From: Chrysomallon squamiferum
Taxonomy: Eukaryota > Mollusca > Gastropoda > Neomphalida > Peltospiridae
Direction: 5' to 3'
Assembly: GCA_012295275.1 (NCBI GenBank)
Contig: CM022673.1
Location: 12,235,788 to 12,283,287 of the forward strand
DNA length: 47,500 nucleotides
A model generated the notes under the pieces. The model ran no database searches and was not told where the DNA came from. It saw nothing but the letters and a program-made list of their open reading frames with translations. Positions 23,851 through 40,257 of the stretch are shown here, in pieces (positions within the stretch are counted from its first letter, which is position 1; each line of letters opens with the position of its first letter). The position numbers and the translations under genes were made by a program.

Positions 23851-24332
23851 TGTGTGTGTGTGCGTGCGCGTATATATGTAGGTGTGTTTGTGAATTTGTA
23901 CGATTCTTGTAGATTAACGCAACATATACATCCCAAACAGATACTCAAACACCTAGCAAAGGCAGATATATGTTTAAATACATGTGTAATCAGTTTTGAA
24001 AGACAGAGTTACAATGTACGGAGATGACTTTATGCTGACACAGTGGAATCAAAATACACACTGCATGTTGTTCACTTGTGTTTAGATTAGACGTACAAGA
24101 AACCACATTTCTGCACTGGTTCTATCAGAGAAAACACGACTGGCTTGTCGCTCAAAACATCCATTTATCTCTGTCTGTGTCTCTCTGGGCATGCACATCT
24201 TCACGCTGTTCTATTTGTATCTCTATCTTGGTTTGAATATTTAAGAATAATAACATTTGTACGTGTGTTTTATTATGTCTTGTATGTGTGTATATTTAAT
24301 TGCCTGATTCGTGCTCGTCTCGTCGATTCATC

Positions 24333-24497
<165 letters not shown>

Positions 24498-24569
24498 TAT
24501 TCTTTACTGGGGTTTTTTGTTGTTTCTTTTCAAATAATTTTCCAATAGAATTTATGGTATTAAAAAGAC

Positions 24570-24570
<1 letters not shown>

Positions 24571-24630
<60 letters not shown>
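24571..24630. repeat. (AAT)n microsatellite, 60 bp
   Basis: Perfect AAT run, followed by imperfect ACT/GTA triplets to about 24690. Confidence 0.95.
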
Positions 24631-24690
24631 TCAATGTCGATACTGTTACTACTACTACCACTGCTTCTAGTAGTGGTAGTAGTAGTAGTA

Positions 24691-26400
24691 ATTAAAAAAC
24701 AATAAAACGCTGAAATGAACTAACATTAACTTTATTAACACAACAGGGAATAAATTAAATTTCAACACAAATCAACAGCTAGCGATATGTCAACAAGATA
24801 ACGACATATAAACAGACAAATAATAATTATACTCGAAACTTTCTTAACAGCCAACTATCAAAGGCCACTTAATGTACCCGCTTCTTGTTCAAAAACATCT
24901 TAAAATTACCTTTCTGTATAAAGAAAAAGAAAAAAAGCCTTGTAATGTGGATTCTATGAATTTTATTTTAAACAGAACTTATTCATGTTTACAGAGGCGA
25001 AAATGTTGATAACGTCTTTGTTTTGGGTACAGAAACAATAATTAATATAATATTAATATAATCTAAATGAGAAAAACAATGTAACAGTAAATTTGATTTG
25101 ATAATGTAAAATGTCTTTATCTCGTTATTACAACAAATTTTACAACTTTTTTGTTGTCATTAGAATGCAATCTTCGGTTTTAATTGCTAGTGTTTGAAGT
25201 TTCATCTGGTATTTTTAATTAACCAGTTGATGTTGTTGTTGATGCTACTACACCTGTTACCGTTGCTGTTGTATTTTTTTTTTTTTTTTGTTAGTTTGTT
25301 TTCTTTTTTCTTTTTTGTTGCTGTTGTTTTAAATTACGGTTGTTTCTATTATTATTCTTGGTAATGGAATTTATTGTTGTCATTATCATCTTCATCGTAT
25401 TATCGTTAAATGATATCACTCTCATAATGATCATAAATATCATTTTAATCAATACCATTGTTTCAAAATACATTGTTCAGACCATGAAACATTCGAAAAT
25501 CACACAAAAAAAAGAATTCCTAAATTTTCTACCGTGACGTAATAGCGAGTCTCCATTGTTAACATAATTCATCGTTGCTATAGGAACCCGTTTAAATGAA
25601 AAGAGACTGTTGTAACTATAAAATATTAAAAGAAATAAAGTCATTAAAAACATCATTTATAGGACATAGCATATTATCAAATCATACGTTACAATATTTA
25701 AGAAAATGTAGATTAAAAGAAAAAATAAATAAATAAACGAAAAAAGGAAAGAAAGATAGAAAATAAATAAAAACAACAATCATTTACTCATATTTGTATC
25801 CGTCTAAGGAACAATTGAGAATCACTGCTACATTCAGTAACATTAACGATTCTTTTATACCAGTTATTATTATTATTATTAATAGATGATTATATATGAA
25901 CAGATAACACATATGTTCAAGACAAAAACACAGTCAAATACAAAATAGCCGTATACGACGAATAACAAAGGAATCAATGAACAAGATAAATAAAAATTAG
26001 CCGATATCGGAATAAATTTCATCTCCACATTTACACTATCAGCTTTTACATCACTTCCGGCGTCTTGCCGACACCAAAAATAGCCACATGCTGTTTTGTA
26101 TTTGTGCATGAGCTTATAAAAAAACTGCCATTATCTTTTAACAAGATGCTTAAGAACCCGAAATAACCACGTTGGCAGCTGCCAAGATTAAAATTGAAAA
26201 TAACTTCTAGGATCTCTGTATTATAAATAGCTATATAAGAACGTAATGAGTGAGTGAAACTGCCAGTATTTTGAAAATGTTTAAATCTTCATTTTCGTTT
26301 ACTTTTGAAAATTAACCTCGAGAAGAGATTAGGATTTAAAACCGTTCTTGAAGTTCATTTCCACTACTAATATGTTTTCATCATTTCTTTCTTGTCTTCA

Positions 26401-26432
<32 letters not shown>

Positions 26433-27415
26433 CTCCTGCTTAAATTAATTGATTTTTCTTGGCAACTGCAACTACCTGCAGTAACTTCAACTTTGCCTAC
26501 GAATAATAAATTGATAAAGTTAAGCGTGAAGAAAAAAAACAGGAACATAAAAGGAAACTCGAAGATCACAAGGAAAAAACATTTAGAACTAACAGTCGTT
26601 TTCCTGTGATGAAAGAATTTCAGATGTGTGTACATACTTGTATACTGTGTGTATGTGTGTGTGCATGTACTAATAGCTGCAAGCATGCATGTGTGTATTA
26701 ATGTATGTATTATATATGTATTAATGTGTGTGTGTGTATGTATGTGTATACTGTATGTATGTATGTTATGAATGTCTGTATGTATGAATGCATATTTCTG
26801 TTATTTTCCTACTGTAAGAAGCACACGGACACACGCTTGTTATTGCGCAAGGATGTACACACGGAAACTTCCGGGATCAGGTGTTTCGCAGATACGAAGG
26901 TAACAACGGGAGAGTCGCATCCTCGCTGCATGCCAGCTATACAGTGATACAAGAACAACATTCTCTGAGAACGTCTCCAAAACAAACACAGACTCAGCTG
27001 GTAGCTAACGTTATTCTCCGCAACGTGGCTCGTACAGACGTGGTGTGTTAACAAGGCTAGAGTTAAAAATATCAAGATAATTTCATTTACACAAAAAATG
27101 CATTCACAATAAGAAATTGTGGAAGGGAAAGTGATACATCGCAGGGCGCACAAGTAACATTTCTGTATCTTCAAGCATTCGTAAATGTGAAATATCCATT
27201 TTAATGTTTTTGTTTCAAAGATCATTTCCAGAACATTCTTTAATAAGAAGCACATAATCTGTAATCTCAGCCATTACGCATGTTGAAAAGCCAGTCACAA
27301 GAGATATTTTATACATTAAAATACTTTTCCAGATGAAAGCAAATATCCTAATTACAAAAAATATAACGAACGTTATGTTACTGCAATCTGATGAACTATC
27401 CACTATATCTTTGAT
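24691..27415. other. Gene-free region downstream of the small heat-shock protein gene
   Basis: No exon I can support. Contents: A+T-rich unique sequence, a poly-T (about 26406-26432), TG/TATG-rich DNA at 26620-26790, and a higher-GC block at 26820-27010 with open frames on both strands but no recognisable protein. Confidence 0.6.
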
Positions 27416-27421
27416 TTTATT
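27416..27421 (-). terminator. Candidate poly(A) signal of the small heat-shock protein gene
   Basis: TTTATT on the plus strand, i.e. AATAAA on the minus strand, about 240 nt after the stop codon. Confidence 0.45.
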
Positions 27422-27658
27422 ACCATCCCAGTTTTCAGAGGTTTTTTTATCATTTCTGGTCAAACGTATTTGTGTCATTTTGCCTTATGACGCAGCTGTT
27501 AAATAACATTTAAAAATACAGTTAAACAAAATCCCACCAAAAACGTGCTTCATCTTTTGGCGCACAATATAATACTCCCGTTACGAAATTAGCATCCATG
27601 GCGAAAACCAGGTTTTCTTTCCTACAACAAATTAATAAAAAAAAATAAAATAAACAGT

Positions 27659-28627
27659 CTACTTCCGGTGTACGCTGATCGTCACGACTGGACGATTGTT
27701 ACCATCAGTGATTGTGACAGAAGAGTCTTTGGTGACCGAGACTTTCCGGATGTTTTGACTTTGTGTTACCGTGTAACTTTTCTTTCTTTCTACGGGCGGC
27801 TTTATGGGCGCCTCGATTGTTAATTTCTTGTCTTCTCCAATGTAAGCTGTGATACTTCCCGGATCGACACTGTCGGGCAAGTCGTATTCTTTATTAAACT
27901 CCTTATGAAGCGTTCTGTTGGCCATTTTTTCTTCATGTTCGGCGTGCACGATCAGTTTTTTCTCCATTGTCTTGACGACTATTTCTTCCGGATTAAATTC
28001 CCCGACGTCAACTTGGAGTTGCAGTTTTTTACTACCATCGGGGAGGGTTATTATGGGGTTTTTCACTGCTGTGGCAACTCCTAAAGGCTTCGACCCCAAA
28101 TCTGTTGATTTTATTGGAAGAAATATTTCTTTACCCATCATATTTTCTGTCACTGGTCCCTCGATTGTTAGAATTCCGTCCTTGCTGAGAAGACATTGAA
28201 GTTTTTCAGCGTCTACGTTACTCGGTATATCAACCTGACGGCTGTATTCTCTACACACCGTGTAATTATCATTTTTCTCCTCATGCTTTCCGTTCACCAT
28301 AATTTTGCTCTCCTGAACTTTGACCTGTATTTCGTCAGGCTTGAACTCGCTGACTTCAAACCTGACCTTGAACCTCGGTCGACCTTCACTGTCGGTCTCG
28401 AAGACGGAATTCACATTTTGTATCTTGCTCGGACTCGGCTGTGACATTTTCTCCGTTGGTTTGAGAGTGAAAAAGTCCTGTCGCATTCTCTCGAATTCCT
28501 GCTCCCACGCTTTGCGTCGCTGTTCCATTTTGGATTCCATGTCTCCCCAAAGCTTCAGCTGCCGATCCTGAAAGCTCATCTCATCTCGCTGGATTGGAAT
28601 ATGAAGTTCAGAGCGAAACCGGGCCAT
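27659..28627 (-). CDS. Small heat-shock protein with two alpha-crystallin domains ('major egg antigen' type)
   Basis: ATP-independent holdase chaperone family. 322 residues in one uninterrupted frame; the start has a strong Kozak context (CCACCATGG). Residues 1-60 are a charged N-terminal region with WGDMESKMEQRRKAWEQEF, probably helical. First alpha-crystallin domain about 75-158 (PRFKVRFEVSEFKPDEIQVK, then DGILTIEGP). Second about 190-275 (LQLQVDVGEFNPEEIVVK, then DKKLTIEAPI). The 280-322 tail is basic and strand-rich, ending VVTISVHRK. Two-domain sHSPs of this layout are known from schistosomes and are annotated in molluscs and brachiopods. An in-frame alternative start upstream is not needed. 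GC content is clearly higher than in the flanks, as expected for coding sequence. Confidence 0.97.
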   Translation of the reverse strand: MARFRSELHIPIQRDEMSFQDRQLKLWGDMESKMEQRRKAWEQEFERMRQDFFTLKPTEKMSQPSPSKIQNVNSVFETDSEGRPRFKVRFEVSEFKPDEIQVKVQESKIMVNGKHEEKNDNYTVCREYSRQVDIPSNVDAEKLQCLLSKDGILTIEGPVTENMMGKEIFLPIKSTDLGSKPLGVATAVKNPIITLPDGSKKLQLQVDVGEFNPEEIVVKTMEKKLIVHAEHEEKMANRTLHKEFNKEYDLPDSVDPGSITAYIGEDKKLTIEAPIKPPVERKKSYTVTQSQNIRKVSVTKDSSVTITDGNNRPVVTISVHRK

Positions 28628-28654
28628 GGTGGATTCGGTCTTATCAACAGATCC
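28628..28654 (-). other. 5' UTR part of the sHSP coding exon, with splice acceptor
   Basis: On the minus strand tttctttccag (28655-28665) is a near-ideal acceptor 27 nt before the ATG, so the gene probably has at least one upstream noncoding exon and an intron in its leader. The partner exon is not identified. Confidence 0.65.
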
Positions 28655-28816
28655 CTGGAAAGAAACAAAAAATATTATGATTACTAAGACATCTAATAAT
28701 ATATAGTAAATAAGTAAATATAAAAGAAACCAAATATACTGAACTGAAAATAAAGAAACAACAGTTAGAATACTGACAGTATAACAAAAATATTAAATAT
28801 CAAATTATATTTATGG

Positions 28817-31763
<2,947 letters not shown>

Positions 31764-31805
<42 letters not shown>
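31764..31805. repeat. (AC)n microsatellite
   Basis: Uninterrupted AC run. Confidence 0.95.
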
Positions 31806-31807
<2 letters not shown>

Positions 31808-32689
31808 TTTTGCTAAAAAATGCAGGATATCGTTAAACATGGAAATTTTATTTTGTGTACTATTTATTTTTCATATTCGTTTAAAGTTAAAGTTGTTAAA
31901 GTTATAATTCGGATCAAACAGAGGGATCCTTTTTTTTCAGAAAATGCATATATTATTTGTAATGTGAAATAAAAGCAATTCACTGTAATATACAAGGGAA
32001 CTTGATCATTTTGAAAAGATAAATAGAAAATTTGGTCAGGGTATCACATGTACAAGTCAATATTTGCCATTGTAAACCCAACGAAAACATCACAAACTGG
32101 AAATTGTTCTGAACTGTTTCATTAACCTGAGGTTTCTGTTACCACAGCCATTGACTTAAAACAGCAGATTGCCCAGACTTTGTCAGAGAAATCAATTAAC
32201 CTCTTACACCCACGCAGACACTGCAGAGTCACAGAAGCGGCCTGGAGCCTAGAGGTCAGACGATCAATGCTTATTGGTGTGTCAGTTTCCTTTTGTCAGT
32301 TCTATTCGGCATACAGGTGTGTGCGTGTGTATGTGTGCGTATGTGTATCAGAGAGATAAAGTCACACACAGACAGTGAAAGACAGAAAGACATACACACA
32401 CACAGATATATATATATATATATATATGATGGAAATGCTAAATAAAATATTTATCAATAACTTGACAGTGTGATTGGTTTATTATGAGAATAGCTGGACG
32501 GAGTCTGAAAGAATTTCTAAATAATAATTTTATATTTCACGTATTCGTGTCAGCTCGACCTAACCTGTCACTCCTAATCAATGAGATCGATTTTGACATA
32601 AAGAAACAGACACGCACATAATCTGAGTCAGCCAGTCAATCTGTCTCACTCTCAGACACAGACACACACACATACGTAAGAACTCATAC

Positions 32690-32734
<45 letters not shown>

Positions 32735-33128
32735 TACACACTAACTTAAAAACATATACACAGTTAAAAAGCACACACACATTACATACACAAACTCATA
32801 CATACATATAATAATACTAAAATACATACATATAAAAACCCATGTCGACATTAACACATGACTTTTCAAACATCTATCACGTAAAAATAGAGTAAGTTAA
32901 GCAATGAGTCAGTATTAAAACTTATGGGAGTTCGCTTCTGGAAGGGGCATAATGCCCTAGACTAGCAAATTTCACACACAATCGGCACACAGCGAACTTT
33001 CATCGAGAGTGTAAAATATAGCGTATGTCTATAGTTCACCGGCCATATCGTTTTACCATTGTTAGTGAAACGACTGAAATTTCTGTTAGTACGCTGTCGG
33101 TTGCAGTCGTTCGTAACATGTACCTGTA

Positions 33129-33171
<43 letters not shown>

Positions 33172-33645
33172 ATCTGCGTACTATTTGCTATGATTATATG
33201 ACACTATGCATACCACTTCCCACTTACCTTAAAGCTGACTCATTTAATTGCCCTATTTTTCAGAATGTGTCACTTTCAGACAATGAGTGAAAAAGAAGAG
33301 AAACACAGTGACCTGTATTTGTCTGGAGTATTTATATACGTTTATAAGTGGGTATTTTATGTATGTGACAGACATAGTTTTATATATACATGCATGCATA
33401 GCTCACATACCATAACACACATATTTAAAAACAAACACATCCACAATATAAGCATACATATACATACATACATACATTATATATATAGGCTATATGTATT
33501 TATATGCATATATTCATACACACACACACACACACACACATATATACAAATATATACTTATTTGCACACCAGCACACGTTTTTATAAGTAAATACTTACA
33601 TACGTTTGACAAACATTGGTTTACACATGCCTTTACACAAATACA

Positions 33646-33677
<32 letters not shown>

Positions 33678-33788
33678 TCACGTGCACAAACATATTCCAG
33701 TGCATACATACATACATAATACACATGTAAAATGATTCGCATGTTTGTGTATTTTCCATAAACATACCTACGAATACACCACATAACA

Positions 33789-33831
<43 letters not shown>

Positions 33832-35102
33832 TCGTTTATGTCAGCTCGCCACTTACCTCAGAACATACGCACTCCTGTATCGTGTTTTCGAGGAATTGAG
33901 ACACACAATGCAAAGAACCACAGTAACACACTGTGCTTGTACTCGCTGGTTATCCCAGCAGATAAAAGTTTACACAACCTTCACTGTCGAATCCCACAAC
34001 ATACCGAGATGGTTTCGGGCGTGGTTCTGCAGAAAGGTCACCGTTATAATGCTCAGAATGGAGCAGGCAGATCATTGTGTGCTTTGATTGTTTTACTTGT
34101 CTGTCACTGTTTAAGTTAACAACAACATGCTAATGTTTTCTTGTACTCAGCTGATAACCGAATCTGGACTGTCAATGATATGAGGAAATGGTTTGTACTG
34201 ATAACGTCTTAGGTGGAAATAATATGGAAGATTCCAAAAATTAGTTGTCTCTAAGTTTATGTGTACGCAAATATGTACATAAATGCATTCATCTGTCTAT
34301 GCAGTATATGCCGGTATGTAAGTATAATATAAAAATATATATGGAAGTATGTTTGTGTATGTATGTGTGCGCATATGTATGTATGTATTTGTAAATGAGC
34401 AAATGTTTGTGTGTGTGTGTGTGTGTGTGTGTTTGTATGTATGTATCTATGTGTATATACACACATTTGACTTTATAATAATATCAAAAAACAGACAGAC
34501 AGGAAAACACACATCACGGCCTTTCTTTTATCAGTTATATCTGTTAGGACAAAACATCGCACGACGAGGCTTCGATCCTGCTTCCTGTTATACCTTATAC
34601 AAACACACAACCATTTTGTTCATCCATAAAAATAAACATTTAAAAAAAAACACAAAAAAAAACATTCTGACACTCAATCGGTTAGTAGTTCCTTCGCATT
34701 CTTCGTTCTTATAATGCATCGAATACTGATTGGATCTGCTTGTGAACGTATTACAATGGACTCAGATTTATGGCCAAAATCTGGCAACGGTCCAACAGAG
34801 AGAAAATGAAGACTGCGGAACCCAAGGTCAGTAGTGTCTTCGTCCACCATTACTGTGAAATATTGATGTCTGGCATTCGCGTTTCGTTCACCAGAGGGGA
34901 ATAATCATTATATATGAACTACAGATTATTATTTGTATGATAACTGTTGTGTACAGTGACACTTGTATACAGGGTATATAGCAAAAGTAATAAAAGGTTT
35001 ATGAAGTAAGATATAACACTCGCGAGTTAGCGGGATTGTATTTTAGAACCGGTTTTAATCAAAGATAAATGGTGAATGATTATAATCCTTAGCTTCTTTA
35101 AT
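31806..35102. other. No supported gene; dinucleotide-repeat-rich region
   Basis: TA runs near 32408-32427, 32696-32724 and 33647-33672; GT runs at 33131-33169 and 34408-34432; AC run at 33790-33829. A higher-complexity block at 33840-34120 has an open frame and a minus-strand donor gtaagt, but the translation matches nothing I recognise. Confidence 0.6.
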
Positions 35103-35465
35103 AAATTCTCTAACACACTAACACATAGTCTCTAAAACACTAACATATTCTCTAACACACTAACATATAGTCTCTAAAACACTAACATATTCTCTAACAC
35201 ACTAACATATAGTCTCTAAAACACTAACATATTCTCTAACACACTAACATATATTCTTTAGCACACTAACATATATTCTTTAGCACACTAACATATATTC
35301 TTTAACACACTAACATATATTCTTTAATATGCTAACATTCTCTAAGACGCTAACATATTCTCTAACACACTAACACATATTCTCTAACACACTAATACAT
35401 ATTCTCTAACACACTAACATACATTCTCTAACACACTAACATATATTCTCTAACATACTAACACA
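35103..35465. repeat. About 21-bp minisatellite (tctctaacacactaacatat)
   Basis: Some 15-17 units of tctctaacacactaacata. The first six alternate as pairs differing in aac/aaa and agt/att, giving a 42-bp higher-order unit. Confidence 0.92.
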
Positions 35466-35790
35466 AATAGAAGATACAGTTTTAATACACGCAGATATGC
35501 TTCAAACTCCAGAGCAATAAAACATTGACTTTCAGTAAGATTCTATTCTGATCATGCTTAGATAAAAGGTTATGTGACAAGTAATAGGGTCAAGACATTT
35601 TAAGGGAATAATTAAATTAACCGAACAGTGAAGTGTTTCTCGTTAATGCGAAATGAACATGATGTATGCTATTTGTGTTCGTGTCTGCGCATTAGTAAGA
35701 TACATTTAAAAAAAAAATTACGAGTAGTCTGTATAATATTTCAGTTAGATAATGATGTACAAGTCATTTATGATCATAAAACTGAACATT

Positions 35791-35793
<3 letters not shown>

Positions 35794-35882
<89 letters not shown>
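35794..35882. repeat. (GA)n tract, 89 bp
   Basis: One AAAG interruption near the end, followed by ACAG units to about 35915. Confidence 0.95.
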
Positions 35883-35883
<1 letters not shown>

Positions 35884-36505
35884 TACAGACAGACAGACAG
35901 ACACAGACAGACACTCAGAGAGAGATAGAGAAAGGTTTGGAGGGACAAATACGATTAAACAACAAGAAACATCAGAAAGGAAATTATTCTAATTAAATGG
36001 TTTATCCTGCCTACACGAGTTTTCCAAGGTTTCTGCATAATGAAGATAAATAAGTCTCATAAATAGTTACAGAAATCAGACTGTAAATTACCCATAGCAG
36101 ATAACGTAAATAATAAACCCCAGAGGTTTATTAAATTATCTTAAAATACCAGCCTCCAAGATATAAGTGTTATATGGACACAAGTTTAGAATCTACCGAG
36201 AACTGAACAATAAACAACAACAAACACACAGTTAAAAACAAAGCAAAAAGCAGAAATAACAACAACAACAACAACAACAACAACAATAAGAACAGTAGCA
36301 ATAATAATAACAACAACACCAATAATAATAAAGACAAAAACAATACTAACAACAGTACCTGTAATAACAACAAACATTAATTATAATGAACACAACAAAA
36401 ACAACAAAACAGCAATAGCAACAATAAACAAAGAAACCTGTTCTATATCTACAATATAAAACATCTGCACACAAATTTATCTAGCATCGGAGAAACAGAA
36501 CTCAC

Positions 36506-36640
36506 CGGAGACCAGAGGAATACGTCACATATGTTGTTTTGAAAAACGCATCGGAAATTATCGATACCTGGAGTATGCGTAGTGGTGGTTTACTTACAAA
36601 CACATTTGATATCGAGTGTACACACATACATACATACCGG
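36506..36640 (-). other. Possible noncoding first exon ending at a strong donor
   Basis: On the minus strand the sequence ctctggtctccg is followed by gtgagt (donor after 36506). It lies directly downstream of the heat-shock-element pair at 36669-36730. It could be the 5' leader exon of the sHSP gene whose acceptor is at 28654, but the 5' end and the link are inference. Confidence 0.25.
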
Positions 36641-36668
36641 TGCATGCTCATTCCGTTCCGCTGCTGGG

Positions 36669-36730
36669 GAATGTTCTGCAAGTGTTCTTGGCCGTACTCC
36701 ACGCGTTGTTCACGATGGAACGTTCCAGAC
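36669..36730. promoter_or_regulatory. Candidate heat-shock element pair
   Basis: GAAtgTTCtgcAA at 36669-36681 and GAAcgTTCcaGAc at 36718-36730 each match the inverted nGAAn pentamer array (GAA, TTC, then two of three bases of a third unit). The surrounding 36.6-36.8 kb is GC-richer than its flanks. Function is inferred from the consensus only. Confidence 0.4.
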
Positions 36731-37998
36731 GGTGTGTGTGTCTGTTACTACGTATGACATCAGTGACAGAAGAGCATCTCCTAAACGACTAACACTGCAT
36801 TACGTTCTGACATTTTACGATATTCCAAAAACGCAGTAGCGGCGGCTAACCGGGTTTCTTGTGTGCTTCGACTCTGTTAATAAAACGTTTAAGTTTTTTT
36901 TTTTGTGGAAAGCAGCATCAGAGTTTATTGACGATTAATTCAAAGACCTAACGATGATAATGATACGAAATGATGATAATGATGATGGTAATAAGGCTGA
37001 TAATGAGGATAATAAGGATATTGTTCACATGCAGGGCGGCCACACTAACTTTCTGTTATCAGAAACATCGTTAATAACATCGATTTGTGATCTAATTAGA
37101 AAAATAAAAACGGTTTAGTCATTTCGACAGTGCTAAAATGAAGGTCTTTTGTATTGTGTATGCAAGACGTTTGATAATCTCATATGAAAAGAATCACACA
37201 CACAATCACACACACACACACACAGACAGACAGACACAGATACACACACACTCAAAAATCTGACATGGCAGAAATTACTGGCATACAACAAACATCCTCC
37301 AGACATATTATTTAAACAGCCAGAACAGTTTGACAAAAACATGAATAAATAGAATACATAACATCATCTCTGTTCATGGTTACATCGATTATTAGGTGTA
37401 ATATTAAATATATTTACAGTTTTAATTAATACACAAAATGACAAATTTCACAAATCCTGAAAGCAAATCGGATCACTACTTTATCTGTTATAACAAGCAC
37501 AACCAAACGACAAGGAAAAAAAAAAAACATTTACAGAACGAAAGCAGGAATGTTGTTCTAAATATACGAAACACTGGCAGATTGGGACGCGTTGGCAAAA
37601 TAACTGCATTAGCCAGTAACAAACAAACAAAAACATACTTCAGCATGCCATTTGTAATTTTGGTTAAAAAAGATGAATTATCTTCCTCGCTGTTTTTGAA
37701 TATTTTGTTTTATCTGCCAATTACTGACGTGTTTAGACTTGTACAATCAAGTAGATAAAAAATATTTACGCCATTCGTGAATGATGATAGATTTATAATG
37801 TTTAGTTTTAGATAACAGATAGAGCTCAAGAACCCGGATAATCAAAAGTTTTGCTGTTCGCTTTCCTGTCGATAGAAAAAAAGAGAGGCTAAAAAAAATT
37901 CTTAAAAAAAGAAAAAGAAAGAAAAAAAAAAAAAAAGGAATAATAAAATCATCAAGACAAAATATTAAAAAAATAATAATAACAATAATGAATAATGA

Positions 37999-38140
<142 letters not shown>

Positions 38141-38777
38141 TAATAAAATAATAAAATAATGATAATAATACAATAATAAATACCAAACAAATAAACAGAA
38201 GCAAGATAAACAACATGATCATCATTATCATCATCATGATCAACTGCAACAACAACAAAAAAAATAATAATAATAAAACAAACAAATATAATAATAATAA
38301 TTAAAAAACCCAAACACAGTATGCTTACCCCTTTACATGACCGTTAAAGTGTGTTTTTTTTATTATTATTTTTTTTTTTTTTTTTCATCAAACAAACTAT
38401 TCATTCCTATGATCGTTCGCATTAAAACGTGTTGTCGTTAAGCGAATATTCGTTAATTCAACATCACGTTAGGAAAGTCAAACAGTGTCCAGATAGAAAA
38501 CGTGATGTTTATACTTACTGCTACAGGTTATTATGTCTGTCAATAGCATGAAAAGAAAGAAAACAGAGAGAAAGAGGTGTTGAAAATATTCAATAAACAT
38601 TTCAACAGAGTACTATTCTTTAAAAAAAAAAAAAAAAAAAACTTAAAAGAAATACAAACATATATGGTGTATCGCATGACAAATATTCGTCAATACATTT
38701 ATTAAACTTTTCCTGTTCCAACCACATTGCTCAAAGATAAATATAGAAGATCCCTTAACAAATGTACAAAAAAAAGG

Positions 38778-38830
<53 letters not shown>

Positions 38831-39557
38831 TTATACATACATACATACATACATACATACACACACACATACATACATAGCAAATGTTTGATATCCAACA
38901 GTTAATGACATAAACTCAGTATTACGTCGTTATAAATAAAACGGTTAAAGAAAATGAAGAGCATTAACAAACCAATTAGGTTTGTCCACCAGAAGCCAGA
39001 GTCGATTGTGGTAAAACCACAATTTCTTCCAGTATTGATTAAAGACACTACACTTTTTTTTTTTTTTTTTTTTCTGTAATATGATACCAATATTACTGTG
39101 TTAACAAGGGTAGTATCCATATCGATGGGTGAAAATGGGGTATTAGACAGAAATTATACATAGTATTATAAAGAAATAATACTGAAAAAATATTGAGTCA
39201 GAATTTAATTAAATTATTTCAAATTATTTAAAACTAATGCGCAGTATAAAATCATGTATATAATTTTAAACCGAATGAACAAATTTCTATTTATTTACAT
39301 TTCGAAAGGCATCTCTATTTCGATACATCTATTTCGCTTCATCCAGATAAATATATGACGTCATTAATTGTCGCATTATGACGTTTAAATAGCAACATAC
39401 TTGTACGCATTATTAAGTCAAGACATTTTCTTCAGTGCTAGAGAACACTTAACAGATGGTATGTATATGCATGTATGCGCTCTCTCGCGCACCTGTGCTT
39501 ATGTAAAAGAGAAAGAGACACACAGAGAGAAAGAAAACGACAGACAGAAACAGAGAC

Positions 39558-39560
<3 letters not shown>

Positions 39561-39634
<74 letters not shown>
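39561..39634. repeat. (GA)n tract, 74 bp
   Basis: Perfect GA run followed shortly by two poly-A runs. Confidence 0.95.
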
Positions 39635-39637
<3 letters not shown>

Positions 39638-39808
39638 GAATCATCACCAGTAGGTTTAAAAAAAAAAAAAAAAGAAAAAAAAAAAAATGAATTGAAATTT
39701 TAGAAATCAGCAGGCTGCACATTCTCAAACTAAATTTCTCCCAAACAGTTTAAAATTCAATCAGTAACATTTAAATCCCATTCCGTCTGATGTTTGACTG
39801 TGTTGATT

Positions 39809-40012
39809 TTACTTCTGGCTGAACCTCAAAACCTGATTACCGAGCCCAAACGAACTGCCTTCATCGCCATTTTCAATTACTGCGCCGTCTGGCGGTGGTA
39901 ATCCAAACAGACAACTCCAAGGTAATTGCGATGCATTACCTGAACACCCCGCAATTAACTGTAAATCACTGTAGGACACTGAAACCTCACGGGCCATTAG
40001 CGATAGAACCAC
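39809..40012 (-). other. Higher-complexity open block of unknown nature
   Basis: Minus-strand frame of 67 residues with balanced composition (for example GCSGNASQLPWSCLFGLPPP and GDEGSSFGLGNQVLRFSQK). No splice signals frame it convincingly and I recognise no family. It may be a fragment of a dispersed element or a short unrelated frame. It abuts the long (TTA)n tract. Confidence 0.3.
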
Positions 40013-40060
40013 TTACACGTGAAAGTGAGATCGCGTCAGAGGTGGGTCCAGAGGATGGGC

Positions 40061-40257
<197 letters not shown>

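Noticed and set aside
26809-27255. 148-residue minus-strand frame
   Set aside because: Composition is irregular, the opposite strand is also open, and no family or splice context supports it.
27215-27478. 87-residue minus-strand frame after the sHSP stop
   Set aside because: Overlaps the likely 3' UTR and poly(A) signal of the sHSP gene; no recognisable protein.
33838-34119. 93-residue plus-strand frame
   Set aside because: Overlapping open frames in other registers, no Kozak or splice support, nothing recognised.
35103-35465. CRISPR-like array
   Set aside because: Short direct tandem units with no spacers; an ordinary minisatellite.
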